In this document: positions 34,912 to 42,763 of the stretch, piece after piece
How the letters are laid out: each line of letters begins with the position of its first letter
Numbering within the stretch: position 1 is the stretch's first letter
DNA from: an uncultured Faecalibacterium sp.
Lineage (GTDB): Bacteria; Bacillota; Clostridia; Oscillospirales; Ruminococcaceae
DNA: 64,000 nt
Assembly (NCBI GenBank): GCA_934561555.1
Contig: CAKTGQ010000002.1
Coordinates: forward strand, 62,001 to 126,000
Reading direction: 5' to 3'
Program-made: the position numbers and the translations under genes
Notes under the pieces: model-generated
What the model was told of the DNA's origin: nothing
Databases searched by the model: none
Seen by the model: only the letters and a program-made list of their open reading frames with translations

Positions 34912-37900
34912 TTAGTCTTTTTTCCGGCGCTGTAACTCCCGGATGATCGCAGCTGCCTCCGGCGCAATTGCCCCCGGCACAATGGCCGGGCGTGCCAGAA
35001 AATAGCCCTGCAAAGCATCTGCGCCCAGCTCAATGACCGTGCGCAGCTCGGCGGCGGTCTCTATGCCCTCGGCAACGATCTTCATGCTGCGGGGGTGAGC
35101 GTAGGCCACCACATTCTGCAAAATTTGCTGCTTGTCCGGCGAGGTGTCGATGCCCCGAATGATGGCGATATCCACCTTGATGAACCGAGGCGCAAGCTCC
35201 AGCAGCGTATTCTCGTTGGAATAGCCGCTGCCGTAGTCATCCAGTGCAAACATCCCGGAAGAGCTGGGCGCAGTGCGCTTTTTCTCCAAGGCTTCGCGGT
35301 CGATAGCCTCTTCCTCGGTGATCTCAATGACCACGCGGCGGCACAGCTCCTGCCAGCGGCTGTCTATATAATCGATGTCCGCCTGCGTCAGGCAGGTGCT
35401 GGCGATGGAGTTGACAAAGAGCATAGCATCCTCGGACACACTGCCCGCCCGGCACAGGCTTTCGAAGGTCTCCAGTGCCTTGGTAAAGGTGATGCGCTCG
35501 ATCTCATACAGCGCCCCCTGCTCCCGCGCCAGCTTCATGATGGTGGCCGGGGAGCGCAGGGTGGGCAGGTCGGAGCGCATCAGCGCCTCGTAGGCGACTA
35601 CCTTGCCGCTGCGCGCCGAGAAGATGGGCTGGAAGCAGTAGAACACCTGCGCGTTGCTGAGCAGCTGCCGGAACTCCCGGCGGGTGCGCTCGGCGTAGGC
35701 TTCGCGGTTGTACACCCCGATGTCAAACTCCTCCACCCGGCCTTTTTCAGCGTGCTTGACCTGATACATGGCAAAGTCGGCGTATTTTTTCAGCGTCTCC
35801 CAGTCCTGCCCATCGTCCGGGTACCATGCAATTCCGCCGGAAAGACTGATGTGCAAAGCGTTGCCGCTGGGCAGCAGCGCTACACTTTGCTGCATGGCCT
35901 TGCTCAGGTGGTCGATCTTTTCACGCACCTCGTCCCGGCTGCGGTATCCGTGGAACAGCACAAGGAACTCGTCGCCGGAAAGGCGGGCGCAGACCGTCCC
36001 GGCGGGGGTATTGTCCCGCAGGCACTGGCCGGTGCGGCGGATGTACTGGTCGCCCCAGTCGTGGCCGTAGGTATCGTTGATGTGCTTGAGGTTATCCAGG
36101 TCCATCATCATCAGCGCCGCTACGCCCATGCGCTCCGGCGCGGCGAACAGCTCCGTGCACACCCGGTTGAAGGCCTGCCGGTTGTACAGTCCGGTCAGGA
36201 TATCGTAATCGCGCTCGTGCTCGATGCGCTTTCGTTCCAGCACGGTGGCGGTCACATCCTCGGCAAGGCCGATCTTGGCGTGCCCCTCGATGGTGCTGCG
36301 CAGCATGATGTACCGCACCCCGTCCGGCTGCTGAATGGTCAGCAGCTCGTCCCCTTCGGCGGTGCGGGCGCAGGGAGTTTTTTCCCGGATGCCCTTGAGC
36401 ACTTCCTCGAACTGGCGCACGCTCAGCGGCTTGCCCGTGATGCCGGGCTTGCCCAGCAGGGAGAAGAAGTTATCGGTCACGAACACGCTGCCGGTGTCGG
36501 TGCGCAGCTCGTAGCCGCCGATCTCCACACTGGCCATATCCATGATGCGTAAAAACTTAGTGGAGTTGGTCACCAGCTCCTTGTTCAGCTCGGTGATGGT
36601 CTCGGCAAAGCGGTCCACCTCCCGGATGGCGGTGCGGGACAGGCGGGGGAAGGTCTTTTTCTCCTGCGCGTCCACCACCTCGCGGTACAGATGGTTGATG
36701 GGGCTGGCCAGCCGCGCCGAGATCAGCAGGCTGCCCAAAACGCTCAGCACCAGTGTGATCACCATGGTGATCAGCAGCGCCTTTTGCGCCCGGTGGGAAA
36801 AAGCCAGCAGCACCGACTGTTCCATGGTGCCCGCCAGATACCACTTCTCACCGGCAAAGGGCGCGTTGCGGTTATACACCTGCAGCGGCTCCAGCACCAT
36901 ATAATAGCGTTTTCCGTCCAGCTCCAGCCAGTCGCCGTCCTCACTGCGACGGCAGTTCAAAACGCCCAGCGGTGCATCTGCAGCCACCAGATCCTCGCCG
37001 GAGGTCACGGTTTTGCGCAGGGTGAGCACGCCATCCGTCAGTGCATCGGCGGTGGACGCAATGAAATACGTACCCGCCTTGTCCTCGTCCAGCTCTGTGA
37101 AAGGCAGCTTGGTCTGCAGATACTCGGTAAGCAGCTCCACGCCCACCACGCCGTATACCGTGCCGTCCGGCAGGATCAGCGGCATCGAGTAGGCAATGGC
37201 GTTCCGGTCGTCCCCGGCCAGACAGTAAGAGCTGGTGGTCCAGCGGCCATAGTTTTCTGCCGAAAGGCTGGCACCATCCTTATACGCGGTCTGGAACACC
37301 GTGCGCAGGATGCCGCCCTTTGTGTTGCCCTGATAAGGGAAGGCGGGCTGCCAGCCCTTATCCGTGCCGATGCCCAGCTCTTTTACCACGGTGGCGCTGG
37401 CGCGTTCCAGCAAAAGGTCGCTGTTGCGCTCCGAGGGGCGGGCGTCCGGGTCCAGATCCCGCAGATAGATGCCGGGCATTTTTTTGCCCACCTCGCAGGT
37501 GTCCAGATCGTGGGTGTTCAGCATGATAAAGATGCCGGTCACCTGCTTTGCGCGCAGGGTCTCCAAAAGCTGCGGGGCAACGGCCACCAGCAGGGCATTG
37601 CTCTGCTCGCTGCTATTGTCCAGCGTATCCAGCGAGATATCGCCGCTTTCCAGCATCTGCCGGGTGGTGGTATTGATCTGCTCGCTCAGCTGTGTCAGAT
37701 CCTCCGCGTTCCGCAGGATCTCCTGCACATAGCTGGCGCGGTTGCGCACCCGCATGGTAAGCAGGTCCTTGGCGTTTTCGTCCAGCTTTCCGGTCACGTT
37801 GACGGCAAGGATGCTGACGGTCGCCATCAGCAGTTCCACCGCCATCACCAGCATCATGGTGGCAAAAATATTGTGGAACACCGTTCTTTCCGGTCTGTTT

Positions 37901-37941
37901 GCCAAGCGCTGCCGCTGGTGCTCTTTCCATGCGTCAAACAT
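34912..37941 (-). CDS. Cache-GGDEF-EAL membrane protein (cyclic di-GMP turnover)
   Basis: 1009 aa. Membrane helix at about 20-45, extracellular double-Cache-like sensor (about 50-370), second membrane helix (about 375-400), HAMP-like/coil region, PAS-like segment, GGDEF domain (about 570-730) with signature RLSGDEFLVLF, and EAL domain (about 750-1000). The RxxD inhibitory site before SGDEF is absent (PAGT in its place). EAL catalytic residues look complete: YEALMR, EITEEE, LDDYGSGYS, IKVD, AEGIET and LQGYFL. It could therefore make and degrade c-di-GMP. ATG 37941 follows GGAAAGGAGG. It is encoded 34 bases behind an orphan binding lipoprotein, a likely ligand-presenting partner for the Cache domain. 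Confidence 0.92.
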   Translation of the reverse strand: MFDAWKEHQRQRLANRPERTVFHNIFATMMLVMAVELLMATVSILAVNVTGKLDENAKDLLTMRVRNRASYVQEILRNAEDLTQLSEQINTTTRQMLESGDISLDTLDNSSEQSNALLVAVAPQLLETLRAKQVTGIFIMLNTHDLDTCEVGKKMPGIYLRDLDPDARPSERNSDLLLERASATVVKELGIGTDKGWQPAFPYQGNTKGGILRTVFQTAYKDGASLSAENYGRWTTSSYCLAGDDRNAIAYSMPLILPDGTVYGVVGVELLTEYLQTKLPFTELDEDKAGTYFIASTADALTDGVLTLRKTVTSGEDLVAADAPLGVLNCRRSEDGDWLELDGKRYYMVLEPLQVYNRNAPFAGEKWYLAGTMEQSVLLAFSHRAQKALLITMVITLVLSVLGSLLISARLASPINHLYREVVDAQEKKTFPRLSRTAIREVDRFAETITELNKELVTNSTKFLRIMDMASVEIGGYELRTDTGSVFVTDNFFSLLGKPGITGKPLSVRQFEEVLKGIREKTPCARTAEGDELLTIQQPDGVRYIMLRSTIEGHAKIGLAEDVTATVLERKRIEHERDYDILTGLYNRQAFNRVCTELFAAPERMGVAALMMMDLDNLKHINDTYGHDWGDQYIRRTGQCLRDNTPAGTVCARLSGDEFLVLFHGYRSRDEVREKIDHLSKAMQQSVALLPSGNALHISLSGGIAWYPDDGQDWETLKKYADFAMYQVKHAEKGRVEEFDIGVYNREAYAERTRREFRQLLSNAQVFYCFQPIFSARSGKVVAYEALMRSDLPTLRSPATIMKLAREQGALYEIERITFTKALETFESLCRAGSVSEDAMLFVNSIASTCLTQADIDYIDSRWQELCRRVVIEITEEEAIDREALEKKRTAPSSSGMFALDDYGSGYSNENTLLELAPRFIKVDIAIIRGIDTSPDKQQILQNVVAYAHPRSMKIVAEGIETAAELRTVIELGADALQGYFLARPAIVPGAIAPEAAAIIRELQRRKKD

Positions 37942-37975
37942 CGCTCTGCCTCCTTTCCGTGTTTTTTCCGGGCGC

Positions 37976-39391
37976 TCAGCCCTCGTACTGCTGTAACTGT
38001 GCAAGGGTGGCCTGATACCACTTTTCAAAATAGTCGTCAGTCAGAAACTCGGCCTCCGCTGCTTCCACGCTCTGCCCTGCGGCAATGCGTTCCAGCACTG
38101 TGTCCCTGTCGGCACTGGCCAGATCTCTCATACTGTATTCCAACACCTTGCGGGCTGCGCTGCCGCCTGCAAAGGCCATAGGGGTGTACAGCTCGTTTTT
38201 GCGCACCGTTTCCACCGCGCCGGAAAGAACCTGCTCCATGTTGTCGGTCAGCTCCAAGCCGCTTTCGCGAATAGCGTCCATGTCGTTGGCGGCGATGGTC
38301 ACCGGCAGATAGCCCGACCCCACCGAGAAGGCAATATTATTCTGCGGTTCGATGAACCATTTTAAAAAGGTAACTGCGCTGCGGATCTCGTCCTCGGTGC
38401 CGGTGGTGACCACCATGCCGGCACCCTGCTGCACCGCCACCTTTTCGCCCCCGGCAAACCGGGGCGCAGGCAGCACCTTCATCTCGATATCATGGACCTG
38501 ATTATCTCCCGGCATGACCTGTTTGGGAAAGAAGGTAGCGCTGGAACAGGAGCCCACACCGCCCAGCAATGCGCCGGTTTTCACATCGTCACTGCGGAAG
38601 CGGCCGTTGGCGGCAAAATACCCCTTAACAAAGGGCACATAGTAGTTATCCCACAGTTTGCGCACCACATCATGGTCAAAATGCAGGGTCATTTTGCCGT
38701 TGTGCACCGTAAAGATCTCGCAGCCCAGCTGCTTTGCGCCCACAAGCATATAGTTTGCCAGCGCATCCCTGCCAAACAGTGCCTTGCCGCCGGACCAGTT
38801 GTAGTACTGCTCTGCCACCGCCGTCACGCCCTCTATGGTGGAAAGGGCACCGTAGCGCACAAAGGTGTCCTTTGCGAACCGCTGCCAGTCGGTATCGTTA
38901 AAGAACATCAGCTCGGTGGATTTTGCCACCGGAAAAATCTTTATGCTGCCGCTGCCGTCAAAATCGCCCTCGGTGATATAGCCGGGCACAAAGGCGGCCT
39001 GTTCGTCCTCGGTCAGGTAGTCCTTCAGGTCCACCACCATGCCCATCTGATCCAGCCGGTAAGCGATATCCGCGTAGGCGGCAACAACGTTGGGCATCTC
39101 CGCAGAGCCCACCTTGCCCTCGGCAGCGTCCATCACGTTGGCTTCCAGATCGTTCACCGCTCCCTGACTGAAGCCCGTCACCCGGATGCCCTTTTCCTTG
39201 CCGATGGTCTCGTTGAAGGTGCTTACAAGGCGGTTGAAGCTTTCCAGCTGGTCGCCGTTGTAGTAGTTCCACACCGTGATGTCGGTCACTTCTTTTTTGC
39301 TGTTTTTTGCATCGCAGCCGGTCACCGCCAGTGCCGCTGCCGAGACCGCAGCTGCCGCCAGAAAGCTGCGGCGCGAGATCTTATTCTTCAT
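37976..39391 (-). CDS. extracellular solute-binding lipoprotein, orphan
   Basis: 471 aa. The signal peptide has a twin-arginine-like start (SRRSFLAAAA) and lipobox AVTGC (near residue 28). A family-1 type solute-binding fold follows (TDITVWNYYNGDQLESF...). No permease or ATPase gene is adjacent; the only operon partner is the Cache-GGDEF-EAL protein downstream. That suggests a sensory rather than transport role, as for binding proteins that present ligands to membrane sensors. Start at ATG 39391 after GGGAGGG. Promoter at 39447-39476. Confidence 0.9.
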   Translation of the reverse strand: MKNKISRRSFLAAAAVSAAALAVTGCDAKNSKKEVTDITVWNYYNGDQLESFNRLVSTFNETIGKEKGIRVTGFSQGAVNDLEANVMDAAEGKVGSAEMPNVVAAYADIAYRLDQMGMVVDLKDYLTEDEQAAFVPGYITEGDFDGSGSIKIFPVAKSTELMFFNDTDWQRFAKDTFVRYGALSTIEGVTAVAEQYYNWSGGKALFGRDALANYMLVGAKQLGCEIFTVHNGKMTLHFDHDVVRKLWDNYYVPFVKGYFAANGRFRSDDVKTGALLGGVGSCSSATFFPKQVMPGDNQVHDIEMKVLPAPRFAGGEKVAVQQGAGMVVTTGTEDEIRSAVTFLKWFIEPQNNIAFSVGSGYLPVTIAANDMDAIRESGLELTDNMEQVLSGAVETVRKNELYTPMAFAGGSAARKVLEYSMRDLASADRDTVLERIAAGQSVEAAEAEFLTDDYFEKWYQATLAQLQQYEG

Positions 39392-39446
39392 CCCATACCC
39401 TCCCAGAGTATACAGGCACATTTTACCCCATATTATACTATTTTAT

Positions 39447-39476
39447 ATAATACCACCGTTTCCGGCATAGTGTAAA
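39447..39476 (-). promoter_or_regulatory. promoter of the lipoprotein/GGDEF-EAL operon
   Basis: TTTACA/TTTACAC (39476-39471), 18-base spacer, TATTAT (39452-39447) on the minus strand. Confidence 0.6.
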
Positions 39477-39562
39477 CTATTTCTTGGAAAACCTGGTAAA
39501 AAAGTATAGATGACGAATTTGGGTCTGTTTTTTTGGCAGATTTGTCAAAAGCATATTCCCAA

Positions 39563-39630
39563 CCGTGAAAAAAGGGTACAGGAAAACCCGCAGGCTTTCC
39601 TGTACCCCGAAATATAAAATAATTTTTCCG
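39563..39630 (-). repeat. dispersed hairpin repeat, half copy (D-alpha)
   Basis: CCGTGAAAA, then palindrome 39574-39607 (arms GGGTACAGGAAA and complement around CCCGCAGG), then CCGAAATATAAAATAATTTTTCCG. It is the second-hairpin half of the family only. It abuts the duplicated tetR end at 39628. Confidence 0.65.
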
Positions 39631-39680
39631 CGTTACATCCGTATCCGCTGCGCGGCGCGGGCGATGGAGGCCAGCAGCGC
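39628..39680 (-). repeat. duplicate of the 3' end of the TetR gene, copy 1
   Basis: 53 bases identical to 39822-39874 except one base (G at 39663, A at 39857). The other copy contains the last 16 codons and stop of the TetR gene. This copy is detached from any gene, with the hairpin element D-beta between the two. Confidence 0.9.
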
Positions 39681-39710
39681 TGCAAATGCCGTTTTCCTCC
39701 ACGACCCCTC

Positions 39711-39823
39711 CCGTGAAAATGGGATAGCGGAGCGTCCGCAGACGCTCCGCTATCCCGAAAATAAAAATATTTTTTCCTCTGAAGATGGCCAAAGCGAACG
39801 CGGCGGCCATTCAAAATCGTCCC
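39711..39823 (-). repeat. dispersed hairpin repeat, copy D-beta (complete)
   Basis: Minus-oriented complete element. From the plus strand: CCGTGAAAAT, second hairpin 39721-39756 (arms GGGATAGCGGAGCGTC and complement), AT-rich spacer, CCTCTGAAGATGGCC, first hairpin GGCC...GGCC, TTCAAAATCGT. It ends four bases from the TetR stop. The 405-base gap 39422-39826 is filled by the promoter at 39447, this copy, D-alpha and the tetR-end duplicate. Confidence 0.7.
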
Positions 39824-39826
39824 GCG

Positions 39827-40378
39827 TTACATCCGTATCCGCTGCGCGGCGCGGGCAATGGAGGCCAGCAGCGCCACAAGGCGCTTTTCGTCCATCTGGC
39901 CGCAGTAGCTGGTAAAGGTGTAGTAGCACCCCTGCACGCAGAAGGACAGCACCACCTTGCGCACTACGTCTGCCTCAAAGGTGGGGTCGGTCTGGGCGAT
40001 GCACTGGCACATGGCCTGTTCCACCCGGTTGATGAACAGCCCCTGCCGGGAGCCGGAGAAGAGCACGGTGATCTCCTCCCGATGCTCGGCAAAGGCGCGG
40101 AACATCTCCCGCGCAAGCCACTCGGTACGCTCGCTCACATCGCTGGCGGTCAGGCGGGGCAGGCTTTCCACCACCGCCTGCACCATCTCGTCCTCCATGG
40201 CGTTGGCCAGCGCATAGATATCCTGATAATGGGCGTAAAATGTGGATTTATTGATGCAGGCGCGGTCGCATAGTTCCTTGACTCGGATCTTCTCCACCGG
40301 TTTTTCGCGGCGCAGCTCCATAAAAGCCTGTTTGATGGCGCGCTCGGTCTTTTCAATGCGGATATCCAGAAAACCCAC
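39827..40378 (-). CDS. TetR/AcrR family transcriptional regulator
   Basis: 183 aa. The N-terminal helix-turn-helix is IKQAFMELRREKPVEKIRVKELCDRACINKSTFYAHYQDIYAL (residues 14-57). The C-terminal ligand/dimer domain is short. The start is uncertain. GTG 40378 has no spaced ribosome site. The AAGAGGTGG stretch is correctly spaced for a CTG at 40369, which would give the usual family start MDIRIEKT. No target genes are adjacent. Its 3' end is duplicated at 39628-39680. Confidence 0.85.
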   Translation of the reverse strand: MGFLDIRIEKTERAIKQAFMELRREKPVEKIRVKELCDRACINKSTFYAHYQDIYALANAMEDEMVQAVVESLPRLTASDVSERTEWLAREMFRAFAEHREEITVLFSGSRQGLFINRVEQAMCQCIAQTDPTFEADVVRKVVLSFCVQGCYYTFTSYCGQMDEKRLVALLASIARAAQRIRM

Positions 40379-40474
40379 CTCTTTTGCATTTTTGTTGATT
40401 TTCCAACATTTTTCCGGTTTTGCGGATAGACAAGCCCCGCAGCCCTTTTTATACTTGGTATAAGCGCCGCAGGG

Positions 40475-40993
40475 TCACTCCTTGCGGTACAAAAGCCCCT
40501 GCTGCTCCAAGGCATCGCGGATGCGGGCAAAGGTGTCCTTATCCGGGCAGCGCAAAGTGTGCAGGTGCACGCCGCCGGTCATGCGGCTCAAAAGGCTCTC
40601 GGGCGCGTCCGCTGCCTGACGGATAAAGTTGTCCACGTCGTACCGGTTGCACAGGTTCAGGGTGGCGCGGATCTCGCCGTAGAGGCTGTTTTCCACCGCC
40701 ACATCCACCACCGTGCCGCCCTGGTCCACCACGGTGTACAGCTCCCGGCGCATTTCCTCCTGCGTGCGGTGCACACAGGCCAGAATGCCGGTATAGCCCT
40801 TTTCTGCCGGGTGCAGCTGGTAGCCCCGGGGGGTGGCATCGATCTGCGCCCCGCCGGCGCGCAGCAGCGCCACATCTCCTACCACGATCTGCCGCGACAC
40901 CCCCAGCTCAGCCGCCAGTGTGCTGGCGCTTAAAGGGGCACCGGCGCTGTTCAGCCGGGTCAGGATGCGTTCTCTGCGCTGTGCTGCATTCAT
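40475..40993 (-). CDS. niaR: NiaR-like transcriptional repressor (HTH_11 + 3H domain)
   Basis: 172 aa. A winged helix (residues 1-60; RRERILTRLNSAGAPLSASTLAAELGVSRQIVVGDVALLR) is joined to a 3H domain (about 68-172) with the metal/ligand histidines in CVHRTQEEM and GGVHLHTLRCP. By family it senses nicotinic acid and represses NAD synthesis or niacin uptake genes. None of those is in this window, so it acts in trans. ATG 40993 lies behind AAAGGAAG. Promoter at 41037-41065. Confidence 0.9.
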   Translation of the reverse strand: MNAAQRRERILTRLNSAGAPLSASTLAAELGVSRQIVVGDVALLRAGGAQIDATPRGYQLHPAEKGYTGILACVHRTQEEMRRELYTVVDQGGTVVDVAVENSLYGEIRATLNLCNRYDVDNFIRQAADAPESLLSRMTGGVHLHTLRCPDKDTFARIRDALEQQGLLYRKE

Positions 40994-41036
40994 AGGGGGT
41001 CAGGCTTCCTTTCCGTAAAACGACTTTTCTCTCCTT

Positions 41037-41065
41037 ATTGTAGCAAAACGCGGCGCAATGTGCAA
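41037..41065 (-). promoter_or_regulatory. niaR promoter
   Basis: TTGCAC (41065-41060), 17-base spacer, TACAAT (41042-41037) on the minus strand. Confidence 0.7.
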
Positions 41066-41094
41066 GATTTATTCCAGCAGCAGCTTTCTGAAAT

Positions 41095-41124
41095 AAAGAC
41101 TTCCCCCGGAAGGGGGAAGTCTTT
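41095..41124. terminator. terminator between the GH13 gene and niaR
   Basis: Perfect arms AAAGACTTCCCCC and GGGGGAAGTCTTT with a GGAA/TTCC loop; on the minus strand followed by ATTTC. It is about 48 bases after the GH13 stop. Confidence 0.75.
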
Positions 41125-41171
41125 CCCCAAAGGATGAAGGCTTTTGCTCCGGTCAAGCCATAAGCGTTGCT

Positions 41172-42527
41172 TTATTCCACCCGCAGCAGGGTGGCGTAAT
41201 TAGAGGGCAGCTGCACCTTCATGCGGTTCCACTCGGTGGAGACCAGCACCTCCTGCGCGCCCACGGTGTCCGCCAGCAGGTCGGTGACCTTGGCAGCCTC
41301 CACCGGCAGCTGGAACTCCAGCTGTGCGGGGGTATCGCCGTTATTCAGCACCGCTACCACCGCCTTGCCGTCCAGCATCCGGGCAAAGGCGTAGCACTGG
41401 GTGGTGAGCTGCAATTCTTTTACCTCGCCGTAGGTCATTTCCGGCAATTCAGCCTTGCATTTCCCCAGAACTTTGTATACACTGGTAACAGGATTTGTGC
41501 GTTCTGCATCAGCGTAGTCGCTAAGCTCCAGACAGGGGCGCAGCGGCCAGTCGCTGCCCCACTCCTTTTTGCCCTCGATGCCGAACTCCGAGCCATAGTA
41601 GATGGACGGGATGCCCCACAGGCTGTACACCAGAATGGCGATGTGCCGGATGTGCTCTTGGTTGCGCAGCTTGTTGGGCAGGCGCTCTACATCGTGGTTA
41701 TCCGAGAAGAGATACAGCCGGGTGTCGTGGCACAGCCCCTGCAGCCGGCGCATGGTGTGGGCGATCTCAAAATAATTGTGGTCGTTGTGGCCGCTCCACA
41801 GGCCTTTGTGCAGCTCGTAGTTGGTAACGGAGTGCAGCATTTCCGGGTTTGCCCAGCGGCTGTAATCGCCGTGGATGACCTCGCCCATCAGCCAGAACTC
41901 CGGCTTTACCTCGTTTGCCAGACGGCGCAGCCCGCGCATGAAGTCGAAATCCAGCACGTCGGCTGCGTCCAGACGGATGCCGTCGATGTCGAACTGCTCC
42001 ACCCAGAAGCGGACGGTATCATAATGGTACTGCTGCACCTCCGGGTTGCGCTGGTTCAGCTTGACCAGCAGGTTGTAGCCGCCCCAGTTGCCGTAGGAAA
42101 AGCCGTCGTTATACTCGTTGTTGCCCCAGAAGTTCACATCGCAGAACCAGTCCTTATAGCGGGCGTTCTCGCGGTTCGCCTTCAGGTCCTGGAACGCGAA
42201 GAAATCGCGGCCCACATGGTTGAACACGCCGTCCACGATGACCCGCTGTCCGCGTGCGTGGCAGGCCGCCACAAAGGCCTTGAACTCCTCGTTGGTGCCA
42301 AGGCGGCGGTCCACCAGACGGTAGTCGATGGTATCGTAGCCGTGGGAGCCGCTCTCGAACAGCGGGCCGATGTAGATGGCCGTACAGCCCAGCTTTGCCG
42401 CGTGGGCTGCCCATGCTTCCAGCTTTGCAAAAGCGCCCGGGGTGGGCTGGCCGTCGTTTTCGTGCGCGCAGCCGCACAGCCCCAGCGGATAGATGTGATA
42501 AAATACTGCTTCGTCATACCAAGCCAT
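41172..42527 (-). CDS. alpha-amylase family glycosidase (GH13, cyclomaltodextrinase-like)
   Basis: 451 aa cytosolic GH13 barrel. The four conserved regions are visible: VDGVFNHVG (98-106), GIRLDAADV with nucleophile Asp187, LMGEVIHGD with acid/base Glu216, and FSDNHDVERL with Asp279. A short C-terminal beta domain ends ATLLRVE. There is no signal peptide and no N-terminal CBM34 domain, so it is shorter than classical neopullulanases. Likely substrates are maltodextrins or other alpha-glucans. ATG 42527 follows GGGAGCGAACG. It is divergent from glgB, giving a small alpha-glucan locus. Confidence 0.9.
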   Translation of the reverse strand: MAWYDEAVFYHIYPLGLCGCAHENDGQPTPGAFAKLEAWAAHAAKLGCTAIYIGPLFESGSHGYDTIDYRLVDRRLGTNEEFKAFVAACHARGQRVIVDGVFNHVGRDFFAFQDLKANRENARYKDWFCDVNFWGNNEYNDGFSYGNWGGYNLLVKLNQRNPEVQQYHYDTVRFWVEQFDIDGIRLDAADVLDFDFMRGLRRLANEVKPEFWLMGEVIHGDYSRWANPEMLHSVTNYELHKGLWSGHNDHNYFEIAHTMRRLQGLCHDTRLYLFSDNHDVERLPNKLRNQEHIRHIAILVYSLWGIPSIYYGSEFGIEGKKEWGSDWPLRPCLELSDYADAERTNPVTSVYKVLGKCKAELPEMTYGEVKELQLTTQCYAFARMLDGKAVVAVLNNGDTPAQLEFQLPVEAAKVTDLLADTVGAQEVLVSTEWNRMKVQLPSNYATLLRVE

Positions 42528-42763
42528 GATCGTTCGCTCCCATTCTATTGCTATAAAAAGTTGCACCGCTTGTAAGGCGGTAGCAACAGTATACCACACC
42601 CTCTGGCAAATATGTGTATTTTTGCCGATTTTTGTCAAGATTCGCTAAGAATATCGGCCACTGTGCCGGTAAAAAGGCGTTTTTCTTGGATAGTTTGCCC
42701 AAATAGCTTTGTACCAACCGGCGCACGGTGCCGGTCAACATAGAGAAGTAAGGAGATCTTTGC

